Shown: positions 1-5,179 of the stretch, in pieces
How the letters are laid out: the number at the start of each line of letters is the position of its first letter
Numbering within the stretch: the stretch's first letter is position 1
NCBI GenBank assembly: GCA_947471245.1
Contig: CANIXM010000172.1
Location: 1 to 5,179 of the forward strand
Direction: 5' to 3'
Length of the DNA: 5,179 nt
Source of the DNA: Paludibacteraceae bacterium
GTDB lineage: Bacteria > Bacteroidota > Bacteroidia > Bacteroidales > Paludibacteraceae
Translations under genes and position numbers: made by a program
The notes under the pieces: model-generated
Seen by the model: the letters and a program-made list of their open reading frames with translations, nothing else
Database searches by the model: none
Told to the model about the DNA's origin: nothing

Positions 1-2
1 AT

Positions 3-185
3 ACTTGGGACGCTCATACGATTGTAAACGGGTCATTAATGATTGGTGCTGGGGCTGCTACACTCTTTGCAGCGCCAGCAGTTTTAACAGGGATTGCGAT
101 ATATGGCGTTGGTGATTATTTCTTTGATTTTGGTGGTATAATAGACAGGAACGCAGGTAGAAACTCAGGAGTATGGAGACCTTAA
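3..185 (+). CDS. C-terminal end of an unidentified protein (partial at left edge)
   Basis: The third plus frame is open from the left edge to a TAA at 183-185, giving 60 residues with no internal stop; the other two plus frames hit stops early. The visible part starts TWDAHTIVNG. It continues as a Gly/Ala-rich hydrophobic stretch at about residues 10-38 (IGAGAATLFAAPAVLTGIAI), then an aromatic patch GDYFFDFGG, and ends RNSGVWRP. The hydrophobic stretch could enter a membrane. Glycine-rich tails of this kind occur at the ends of large secreted or Rhs-type polymorphic toxins in Bacteroidota, but none of the diagnostic Rhs core is inside the window, so this identity is a guess. The next gene starts two bases after the stop, so the two are almost surely co-transcribed. 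An alternative is any large surface or secreted protein. I am sure that it is coding, and unsure what it does. Confidence 0.75.
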   Translation, partial: TWDAHTIVNGSLMIGAGAATLFAAPAVLTGIAIYGVGDYFFDFGGIIDRNAGRNSGVWRP

Positions 186-187
186 TT

Positions 188-577
188 ATGAATAAAATAC
201 TGTTATACAATTACAGTTTATCTGTATATTTTTCAAGAGGGAAGAAAGAACTTTTTAATAAAGGAACATGGTATTTATTGGCTAGTGAATTGTTTTGCAT
301 TTCGATATCATTTGCAATGTTTTTATTAACGAGGTTTGATGTTAAAATGCCTGGTGCAATTATACTTATCTTTTACCTTCTCATTTGGTATGGCACTTTC
401 TACGGCACTAAAAATTGGGTGCACTCACAACTTGAAAAGAAGCAAATAGGGTTTAAGTACAAAAATATTAGTCGGATATTTTTATATAGGACGGCTGGAC
501 TATTGCTTTATCTTGGAAGTTTCATTTTCTTTTTAATTGTAGGAATATCAACTTTTCAAGGATATTTGAATAGCTAA
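188..577 (+). CDS. Small three-helix membrane protein, possible immunity partner of the upstream gene
   Basis: This 129-residue protein is not a family I recognise. It has three hydrophobic segments, at about residues 28-49 (WYLLASELFC onward), 55-72 (PGAIILIFYLLIWYGTFYG) and 102-122 (TAGLLLYLGSFIFFLIVGI). They are joined by basic loops such as RGKKELFNKG and EKKQIGFKYK, so it should be an inner-membrane protein. I chose the ATG at 188 because it leaves two bases after the upstream stop and has GGAG nine bases before it. An in-frame ATG at 173 would add five residues and overlap the upstream gene by 13 bases. The tight coupling and small size suggest an immunity protein for a membrane-acting toxin tail upstream, as pore-forming colicins have membrane immunity proteins; this is inference. 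A hairpin 75 bases downstream probably ends transcription. Confidence 0.75.
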   Translation: MNKILLYNYSLSVYFSRGKKELFNKGTWYLLASELFCISISFAMFLLTRFDVKMPGAIILIFYLLIWYGTFYGTKNWVHSQLEKKQIGFKYKNISRIFLYRTAGLLLYLGSFIFFLIVGISTFQGYLNS

Positions 578-651
578 CAAAACAGAAAAGAAACTCAGTT
601 GGAAATAGTGTATTTTTGCACGGGCTGTTCAGCATTCTAAGACATAAGCAA

Positions 652-681
652 GCAAAAGGCACGAGAAATCGTGTCTTTTGC
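652..681 (+). terminator. Strong hairpin, probable terminator of the two-gene unit
   Basis: The arms 652-664 (GCAAAAGGCACGA) and 669-681 (TCGTGTCTTTTGC) pair over 13 bp with one G-T wobble, around a GAAA loop of the stable GNRA type. The right arm carries the TTTT, so the A/T tracts are inside the stem and no separate T run follows. It lies 75 bases after the stop of the small membrane protein gene, where a terminator is expected, and its near-symmetry could let it act on both strands. Confidence 0.65.
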
Positions 682-722
682 TGTTGAAAAAAGAGTATAT
701 TGCTTCGAATATTAAAAGCTAG

Positions 723-750
723 AGCCTTCCTTTTAACTACGACGAAGGCT
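723..750. repeat. Short inverted repeat in intergenic DNA
   Basis: AGCCTTC (723-729) and GAAGGCT (744-750) are perfect 7-bp complements around a 14-base loop. There is no T tract, and it follows the strong hairpin at 652-681. Its role is unknown; it may be part of a decayed repeat element. Confidence 0.4.
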
Positions 751-830
751 GGAGCCATTCGCCGAACATTGTGTAGTATGTAGTTTTGTACGCTACGGGG
801 GACTGGGTAAAACCAAAGTAGGAAATTTTA

Positions 831-911
831 ACCACAAAAGGCACAAAAGAATGATTTATAACACATAGGACACAACATGCTTTCATTTTAGAAAAACTAA
901 GGACACATAGG
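831..911. repeat. Degenerate CACAAAAGG-type short repeats
   Basis: A roughly nine-base unit recurs imperfectly: CACAAAAGG and CACAAAAGA in tandem (833-850), CACATAGGA and CACAACATG (862-879), and GGACACATAGG (901-911). Similar intergenic tracts reading ACCACAAAGGCACAAAGG are scattered through many bacterial genomes, in my recollection often near GxxExxY-protein genes. No such gene is visible here. It is probably a worn repeat and does not encode a protein. Confidence 0.5.
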
Positions 912-927
912 TTTGCCTTTCGGCAAA
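912..927. repeat. Small tetraloop hairpin
   Basis: TTTGCC (912-917) pairs perfectly with GGCAAA (922-927). The loop is TTTC on plus and GAAA on minus, so a minus-strand RNA would have a stable GNRA loop. It lies about 180 bases past the uvrA stop on the uvrA strand and could be a back-up terminator or part of the neighbouring repeat. Confidence 0.35.
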
Positions 928-973
928 TAGGCTTGATTGACAAGGAAATAGATGGGTATAAATAAAATTGGAA

Positions 974-1017
974 TGGGTATTTAACAATGTGTTCTATTGT
1001 GTTTCAAAGAATACCCA
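974..1017 (-). terminator. uvrA: Possible uvrA terminator, two-part hairpin
   Basis: TGGGTATT (974-981) pairs with AATACCCA (1010-1017). Inside it, ACAAT (984-988) pairs with ATTGT (996-1000), giving a stacked hairpin. It lies about 87 bases beyond the uvrA stop. On the minus strand it is followed only by a weakly T-rich stretch, so it may also be just a repeat: ATGGGTAT recurs at 952-959. Moderate to low certainty. Confidence 0.4.
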
Positions 1018-1103
1018 CCTTAAACGTTATAGATTAAATTTTATCGTGTTCGTTTCTTTTTCATTTTTTGCAAAAATACTCAAAATTTGATATTCCCCAA
1101 CGA

Positions 1104-3929
1104 TTACATTTTTTCCTTTAAGAACTTACCAGTATAGGAAGCTTCGCATTTTAGAATTTGCTCTGGAGTGCCTTCAAACACAAGATTTCCACCTTTTTCA
1201 CCACCTTCCGGACCTATGTCAATAAGATGGTCAGCACATTTGATTACCTCCAAATTATGTTCGATGATGATGACCGTGTGCCCTTTAGCTATCAGTGCAT
1301 CGAAGGCTTTCATCAAGGTTTTAATGTCATGAAAATGTAAGCCCGTGGTGGGTTCGTCAAACACAAAGATGGTAGGTTCTGGTTTTTCGTTGGCTAGGAA
1401 TGAAGCCAATTTTACCCGTTGACTTTCACCACCAGAAAGCGTGGAGGATGACTGTCCGAGTTTCACATAACCCACACCCACATCTTGAAGTGGCTTGAGA
1501 CGCTTGGCAATTTTTTTCTCAATAGTACCTGATTTAGACGAAAAGAACTCAATGGCCTGATCAACGGTCATTTCCAATACATCAAAGATATTGACTCCCT
1601 GATAAGTTACATCAAGAATATCTTGCTTAAATCGCTGTCCATGGCAGTGTTCACATTCAAGCACTAAATCAGCCATAAACTGCATTTCTACGGTGATGGT
1701 ACCTTCGCCTTGACATTCTTCACAACGTCCACCATCGGTGTTAAAAGAAAAGTGAGATGGAGAAAAACTCATCTGTTTGGACAGTTGCTGATCGGCATAC
1801 AATTTACGCACCTCATCATAAGCCTTGATATAAGTCACTGGATTGGAACGAGATGAGCGTCCTATAGGATTTTGATCTACAAACTCAACATCACGTGCTA
1901 GACGCAAACTGCCCTGCAAATCAGCAAATTTACCAGTTCTGTCGGCTATCCCTCCATAATACTTCTTCAACGCTGCATAAAACACATTTCTGACCAATGA
2001 GGATTTGCCCGAACCACTTACACCTGTGATAACCGTCATCACATTCAGTGGAAATTTGACATTGATACCTTTCAGATTGTTTTCGCTAGCGCCGATGATT
2101 TCGATGTAGTTATTCCATTTGCGACGTTGTGTGGGCACTGCGATGGACTGGAGTCCTTGCAGGTATTGAAGAGTAAAAGAGTCGGTTTTATTCGATTTAG
2201 TGGTTTTCGAAGGCACTACACCCTGAAAAACAACATTGCCACCCATTCTTCCAGCAGCAGGGCCGATATCAATTAAATAGTCGGCAGCTCGCATGATTTC
2301 CTCATCGTGTTCAACCACCACCACAGTATTACCAAGATCTCTTAGCTGTTTGAGCACCTTGACCAACAAATAGGTATCACGTGCATGCAGCCCTATACTT
2401 GGTTCATCAAGAATGTAAAGCGAACCGACCAAACTACTTCCGAGCGATGTGGCTAAGTTGATGCGTTGACTTTCTCCACCAGACAAGGTGTTGGAAAGCC
2501 GATTGAGAGTTAGGTACCCCAAACCCACGTCATTTAGAAATTGAATGCGGTTTTGAATTTCGAGAAGCAGACGTTTGGCAATGGCTGCATCATGCTCTTC
2601 CAATTTCAATTTGTCAAAAAACACTTTCAATTGACTCACTGGCATCATCACCAATTCGTTAATGGCTTTGCCTCCTACTTTAACATAAGTGGCTGTTTTT
2701 TTCAATCGACTACCTTTGCAGTCGGGGCAAATGGTTTTACCTCGATAGCGAGCCAACATCACTCGATATTGAATTTTGAATTGATTACTTTCCAAAAATT
2801 TAAAAAAAGCATTCAAGCCTTCAAAATACTTATTGCCTGTCCACAGCAGTTCACGTTGGGATTCTGACAATTCAAAGTAGGGCTTATGAATGGGGAAATG
2901 AAATTTTTCGGCATGATGTACCAGTTGCATCTTCCACTCACCCATGGACTCACCACGCCAACAAGCTACAGCATCCTGAAATACAGACAATGTCTTGTTG
3001 GGGACGACTAAATCTTCATCTATCCCCACAACCTTACCAAATCCTTCGCATTTAGGACAAGCACCCAACGGACTGTTAAAACTAAACGTGTGTACAGATG
3101 GAATTTCAAACTCCATCCCATCGGCCTCAAATTTTTTGGAGAACTGGAGGTATTGCGGCTTTTCAGAATTTGCACTATCATCGATTGATATAACAGGAAT
3201 AATTTTCAACACACAAGCACCTTTGCCTTCAAAAAAAGCAGTTTCGATAGAGTCTGTCAACCGACTTATGGCCTCCTGCGAGTTATCCACAACCAAACGA
3301 TCTATCAAAAGAAAAATTTTCTTTTTCTCAACTTGTTTTGGATTGCCTTTGATAAACTCTTGCAACAGCGCCGTATCTCCATCTACCTCAATGCGACTAA
3401 AACCTTGCTGAAGGAAAAATTGAAGTTGTTCGATTGTTTTTTTGTTTTCTTCAGGAACGATGGGTGCTAACACCATCAGTCTAGTGCCTTCAGAAAAGCT
3501 AAGTGCAGCTTCTATCACGTCTTTAGCTTCGTGCTTCTTAACCACTGCTCCTGACTTTGGTGAGTAGGTAAGCCCTATACGAGCAAAAAGTAATTTGATG
3601 TACTCATAAATCTCAGTAGAAGTCCCTACGGTGGAACGAGGATTACGTGTATTGACCTTTTGCTCTATGGCAATGGCGGGTGGAATGCCCTTTATGAAAT
3701 CCACTTCAGGCTTGCTCATTCTCCCCAAAAACTGACGGGCATAGGAAGAAAGACTTTCCACATATCGTCTTTGTCCCTCGGCGTAGATGGTATCAAAAGC
3801 TAACGACGACTTCCCTGAACCAGAAAGTCCAGTGATAACAACCAATTGATTGCGTGGAATTTCTATATCAATATTTTTAAGATTGTGCACTCTGGCACCT
3901 TTGACTATTATGCTTCCTTTGGTGGACAT
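1104..3929 (-). CDS. uvrA: UvrABC excinuclease subunit A (UvrA, class I)
   Basis: UvrA is the damage-recognition ATPase of nucleotide excision repair. As a dimer it finds distorted DNA, loads UvrB and leaves, and UvrC then cuts. The 941-residue protein matches the usual length (E. coli about 940). It has two ABC ATPase modules: Walker A at 34-42 and 636-644 (GLSGSGKSS, GVSGSGKSS), signature LSGGESQR at 482-489 and 831-838, Walker B ILDEP near 506-510 and FVFDEP near 855-860, and switch histidines near 541 and 891. Residues of about 119-250 form the UvrB-binding region, so this is the repair type and not the shorter UvrA2. Cys pairs CPKC (291-294) with CPDC (401-404), and CEEC (736-739) with CEHC (759-762), are kept. 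The extra CPxC pair that E. coli has just before the first of these is absent. The ATG at 3929 gives the normal N-terminus (VKGARVHNLKNI) and has no Shine-Dalgarno site. It stands alone, not in an operon. Confidence 0.98.
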   Translation of the reverse strand: MSTKGSIIVKGARVHNLKNIDIEIPRNQLVVITGLSGSGKSSLAFDTIYAEGQRRYVESLSSYARQFLGRMSKPEVDFIKGIPPAIAIEQKVNTRNPRSTVGTSTEIYEYIKLLFARIGLTYSPKSGAVVKKHEAKDVIEAALSFSEGTRLMVLAPIVPEENKKTIEQLQFFLQQGFSRIEVDGDTALLQEFIKGNPKQVEKKKIFLLIDRLVVDNSQEAISRLTDSIETAFFEGKGACVLKIIPVISIDDSANSEKPQYLQFSKKFEADGMEFEIPSVHTFSFNSPLGACPKCEGFGKVVGIDEDLVVPNKTLSVFQDAVACWRGESMGEWKMQLVHHAEKFHFPIHKPYFELSESQRELLWTGNKYFEGLNAFFKFLESNQFKIQYRVMLARYRGKTICPDCKGSRLKKTATYVKVGGKAINELVMMPVSQLKVFFDKLKLEEHDAAIAKRLLLEIQNRIQFLNDVGLGYLTLNRLSNTLSGGESQRINLATSLGSSLVGSLYILDEPSIGLHARDTYLLVKVLKQLRDLGNTVVVVEHDEEIMRAADYLIDIGPAAGRMGGNVVFQGVVPSKTTKSNKTDSFTLQYLQGLQSIAVPTQRRKWNNYIEIIGASENNLKGINVKFPLNVMTVITGVSGSGKSSLVRNVFYAALKKYYGGIADRTGKFADLQGSLRLARDVEFVDQNPIGRSSRSNPVTYIKAYDEVRKLYADQQLSKQMSFSPSHFSFNTDGGRCEECQGEGTITVEMQFMADLVLECEHCHGQRFKQDILDVTYQGVNIFDVLEMTVDQAIEFFSSKSGTIEKKIAKRLKPLQDVGVGYVKLGQSSSTLSGGESQRVKLASFLANEKPEPTIFVFDEPTTGLHFHDIKTLMKAFDALIAKGHTVIIIEHNLEVIKCADHLIDIGPEGGEKGGNLVFEGTPEQILKCEASYTGKFLKEKM

Positions 3930-3963
3930 GAATTACGGTCGAGATTAAATAGTGTTTGTTGAT

Positions 3964-3973
3964 AGAATATTCT
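3964..3973. promoter_or_regulatory. Perfect palindrome upstream of uvrA
   Basis: AGAATATTCT is a perfect 10-bp palindrome centred about 40 bases before the uvrA ATG, a position where an operator could sit. It is AT-rich and short, so chance is a real possibility. It does not resemble the well-known LexA boxes, and I could not place a convincing promoter next to it. Confidence 0.2.
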
Positions 3974-4118
3974 TGAAAAAAAAGGCACAAGAGAATTAAG
4001 TAGGGTCTGCTTATAGACTTATAAATATCTATTATACAGATATATAATGGATTTCATTCTTTCGTAAGTGCAAGTGTTTATAATGTGTTTGTTCATTTAC
4101 TTTGCACTTCACATAGAA

Positions 4119-4338
4119 TAATCCCGTAGGGATTAACCATGGATAACCCCCAATGTAATTGGGGGATGGAGTCCAAAGTCGAGAACAGAACCCCGTAGTG
4201 GGTTCACCTACAATCACTCAGTTGGGTTCAACCCATTACGGGGTTGATATTTTAGGGTCATTCATATCCCCCAGTTGCGCTTCGCTTACTGGGGGTTATC
4301 CACAGTTAACTCCTACGGAGTTTTTCAGCTGACCCTAA
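4119..4338. repeat. Mirror-symmetric island of six hairpins
   Basis: Six hairpins follow one another. H1 is TAATCCC/GGGATTA (4119-4135, loop GTA). H2 is CCCCCAAT/ATTGGGGG (4147-4165, loop GTA). H3 is GAACCC/GGGTTC (4188-4205). H4 is TCAACCC/GGGTTGA (4228-4247). H5 is CCCCCAGT/ACTGGGGG (4268-4295, with an inner GCG-CTT-CGC stem). H6 is AACTCC/GGAGTT (4308-4322, loop TAC, then a T run to 4325). Read in reverse complement, H6-H5-H4 match H1-H2-H3 in order, including the linking GGATAACCCCCA, so the island is two diverged inverted copies of one unit. TTAGGGTCA (4252-4260) and TGACCCTAA (4330-4338) form a further perfect 9-bp arm pair around H5-H6. It is GC-richer than its flanks. It resembles dispersed hairpin repeats of Bacteroidota (MITE- or REP-like) and probably encodes no protein. 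Confidence 0.8.
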
Positions 4339-4774
4339 GTAATTACAAGAATTTAGCCACAAGTTATAAGGCAGATTATTGAATAGCTAGCCTTGTAAAA
4401 ATTATAACTAATTGCCTACACATAACTTTGCATGACCTAGCTGCGTTAATTATCGTTGGAAAACACATCCATTATGAGGTCTTTATTATCCCTTTTTCTT
4501 CAAAATGCAAAGATACATTATCTGTTTCAAATAAAATCTTAGAACAACTTTATATTTGGTTCTATCTCGTTCTGTGTGGGTGAAAAGAGAAACATTTTCA
4601 GACAAACAAAAAGAATAACCACAACGCAAATAATGCGCATAAATAATTAAAAAATTGATGTTTTTTGGGAATATATTCATTCAACATTCATTTCATCAAA
4701 AACAATCAAACAAAACAGTTGTTATAAATAAGATATAAATAAGGAATAATTATAAATTTTTCGGGCTAAACCGA
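4339..4774. other. AT-rich intergenic stretch without a convincing gene
   Basis: No frame here has both a credible start and protein-like composition. Visible items are two interleaved inverted repeats: TTACAAG (4343-4349) with CTTGTAA (4392-4398), and AGTTATAA (4362-4369) with TTATAACT (4402-4409). There is also a minus-strand promoter-like box at 4508-4515 and a plus-strand TAACTTTG (4423-4430) without an upstream partner. A plus frame at about 4385-4573 is open but lacks any ATG start. Confidence 0.5.
4508..4515 (-). promoter_or_regulatory. Bacteroidota-type -7 box facing uvrA
   Basis: On the minus strand this reads TATCTTTG, an exact match to the Bacteroidota primary sigma factor -7 consensus TAnnTTTG. 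I see no TTG at the expected 19-21 base distance upstream, so only half of the promoter is supported. It is the nearest exact match facing uvrA; if it served uvrA, the leader would be about 570 bases and would contain the whole hairpin island. It could equally be the promoter of a lost gene. Confidence 0.35.
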
Positions 4775-4805
4775 CTGTATTATACAATAAATAGTTGTAC
4801 TTTTG
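4775..4805 (+). promoter_or_regulatory. Plus-strand promoter candidate
   Basis: TACTTTTG (4798-4805) fits the Bacteroidota -7 consensus TAnnTTTG exactly. CTG (4775-4777), one base off the -33 TTG, lies 20 bases upstream, the right spacing. Transcription would start near 4811 and run rightwards through the repeats, antisense to the small hydrophobic frame, or onward to a gene beyond the window. Confidence 0.45.
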
Positions 4806-4807
4806 CG

Positions 4808-4963
4808 TCAAATGTAAATAAATATACATTTATCGATCTTTGAATTTATACTTTGCTGTATATCAACCAAGTACAAAAGCAAGACAAACACAACAATTAA
4901 AACGAGTATGACAAATAAACTTTGATACACAAGAAGATGTTTGAATGCGAGTTGTCCAGTCAA
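4808..4963 (-). CDS. Doubtful small hydrophobic peptide, single membrane span
   Basis: This minus-strand frame gives 51 residues if the TTG at 4963 is the start; the nearest in-frame ATG is at 5038, but it lies upstream of the predicted transcript start. From residue 9 there is one long hydrophobic run (LLVYQSLFVILVLIVVFVLL), followed by a polar tail with DIQQSINSKIDK. Single-span peptides with a charged tail are typical of type I toxins, and a promoter match lies upstream (5006-5035) with a facing plus promoter at its far end. Against it: no ATG start, AT-rich DNA can give hydrophobic frames by chance, and I recognise no family. Part of the frame is shared with the direct repeat copy at 5013-5077, where the equivalent frame is also open. 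Function unknown; I would not call it a gene without expression evidence. Confidence 0.2.
   Translation of the reverse strand: MTGQLAFKHLLVYQSLFVILVLIVVFVLLLYLVDIQQSINSKIDKCIFIYI
4810..4831 (+). repeat. Hairpin at the 5' end of the predicted plus transcript
   Basis: AAATGTA (4810-4816) and TACATTT (4825-4831) are perfect 7-bp complements around an 8-base AT loop. The hairpin sits right after the plus promoter candidate, where it would cap the RNA 5' end, and also at the 3' end of the minus-strand small frame. It is all but one pair per arm A-T, so it is weak. Confidence 0.3.
4884..4953. repeat. Direct repeat, copy A
   Basis: The core 4901-4953 matches 5025-5077 at 44 of 53 positions without gaps, including the shared 15-mer ACAAATAAACTTTGA. 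The likeness extends left through ACAAACACA (4884-4892) if a five-base gap is allowed. Copies are 124 bases apart. On the plus strand this copy carries stops in the frame that is open in copy B; on the minus strand the matching frame is open in both. Confidence 0.75.
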
Positions 4964-5005
4964 GTCGGGAGAAGTAATATTAAAGTTTCCTCTGGGAATA
5001 AGGGG

Positions 5006-5035
5006 CAAAAATACAAACACATGAAACGAGCACAA
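5006..5035 (-). promoter_or_regulatory. Minus-strand promoter candidate inside repeat copy B
   Basis: On the minus strand TTG (5035-5033) is followed after 19 bases by TATTTTTG (5013-5006), a full match to the Bacteroidota -33 TTG and -7 TAnnTTTG arrangement with normal spacing. Transcription would start near 5000 and run left through copy A and the hydrophobic frame. Copy A has TTGCTTTTG at the equivalent place and so has lost or never had the box. Confidence 0.45.
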
Positions 5036-5077
5036 CAAATAAACTTTGACTCACAAGGAGATGTTTATGTGCGAGTT
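5013..5077. repeat. Direct repeat, copy B
   Basis: Second copy of the 53-base core (5025-5077) plus the ACAAACACA flank (5013-5021). It holds two short open frames: plus 5021-5092 (23 residues, starting MKRAQQINFDSQGDV) and minus 5081-4980 (33 residues, starting MELAHKHLLVSQSLFVV). Neither is long enough to accept as a gene. The minus peptide resembles the start of the hydrophobic frame that covers copy A. Confidence 0.75.
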
Positions 5078-5124
5078 CCATCTTACAACTAAAAAACAAT
5101 TATAAACAGATGAAACACCCATGA

Positions 5125-5140
5125 CCAAATAATCATTTGG
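5125..5140. repeat. Short perfect hairpin near the right edge
   Basis: CCAAAT (5125-5130) and ATTTGG (5135-5140) pair over 6 bp around AATC. It has no T tract and no gene beside it within the window. It may be part of the control region of a gene beyond the right edge, or chance. Confidence 0.25.
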
Positions 5141-5179
5141 ACAAACTAGGGTATGATTAAACAATACTAACTTCACATC

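Noticed and set aside
611..618. TATTTTTG as a plus-strand promoter
   Set aside because: The nearest TTG is only nine bases upstream, there is no gene downstream on this strand, and a terminator follows at 652.
522..758. Minus-strand 78-codon frame
   Set aside because: It overlaps the end of the membrane protein gene and runs through the terminator hairpin at 652-681.
737..943. Minus-strand 68-codon frame
   Set aside because: It is a translation of the degenerate CACAAAAGG repeats and nearby hairpins, with repetitive Cys/Val content from the repeat.
1158..3411. Plus-strand frames at 1158-1340, 2541-2867 and 2995-3411
   Set aside because: All lie antisense inside uvrA, whose own frame shows every expected motif.
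4025..4043. ATATCT/AGATAT inverted repeat as a terminator
   Set aside because: Almost entirely A-T pairs and only six of them, too weak to act as a terminator, and no gene ends nearby.
4032..4217. Minus-strand 61-codon frame through the left half of the hairpin island
   Set aside because: It is read straight through hairpins H1-H3, so its sequence is explained by the repeat. Database hits, if any, would reflect copies of the repeat.
4119..4338. CRISPR array
   Set aside because: The hairpins differ in sequence and spacing and are arranged in mirror order; there are no identical direct repeats with regular spacers.
4423..4430. TAACTTTG as a plus-strand promoter
   Set aside because: No TTG lies 19-21 bases upstream, and no gene follows; a chance match is likely in such AT-rich DNA.
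4385..4573. Plus-strand open frame (reads LHDLAALIIVGKHIHYEV in part)
   Set aside because: It has no ATG start and no recognisable family, and its AT-rich codons look like chance.
4486..4680. Minus-strand 64-codon frame
   Set aside because: Composition follows the AT-rich DNA, a promoter-like box lies inside it, and no domain or conserved motif is visible.

Overview
The window looks like a low-GC chromosome segment from a member of the Bacteroidota. Three things point there. The UvrA lacks the first CxxC pair of the usual first zinc motif, as I recall for Bacteroidota homologues. Several promoter-like sites match the Bacteroidota -7 box TAnnTTTG. The genes also lack clear Shine-Dalgarno sites. 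No taxonomic marker is present, so genus is not assignable.

Layout: (1) Positions 3-185 hold the C-terminal 60 codons of a plus-strand gene that is cut by the window edge. It is followed two bases later by a small three-helix membrane protein gene (188-577). The arrangement resembles an effector with its immunity partner, but that is inference. A strong hairpin (652-681) probably ends this unit. (2) Positions 578-1103 have no convincing gene. They hold hairpins and a degenerate CACAAAAGG-type repeat. (3) A complete uvrA gene fills the minus strand from 3929 down to 1104. It encodes the damage-recognition ATPase of nucleotide excision repair and is the only gene of certain function. (4) Upstream of uvrA, 4119-4338 is a GC-richer island of six hairpins. 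It is built as two diverged inverted copies of a three-hairpin unit, with GTA loops in the left half and mostly TAC in the right. It lies between uvrA and the nearest good minus-strand promoter match (4508-4515). (5) From 4340 to the end the DNA is very AT-rich and has no clear gene. It does contain a 65-70 bp imperfect direct repeat, two facing promoter-like sites (plus at 4775-4805, minus at 5006-5035) and, between them, a short minus-strand frame encoding one very hydrophobic segment.

Only uvrA is assigned with confidence. The most interesting unexplained parts are the mirror-symmetric hairpin island and the small hydrophobic frame flanked by facing promoters, whose layout resembles a type I toxin-antitoxin locus. 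Both are hypotheses from sequence reading alone.
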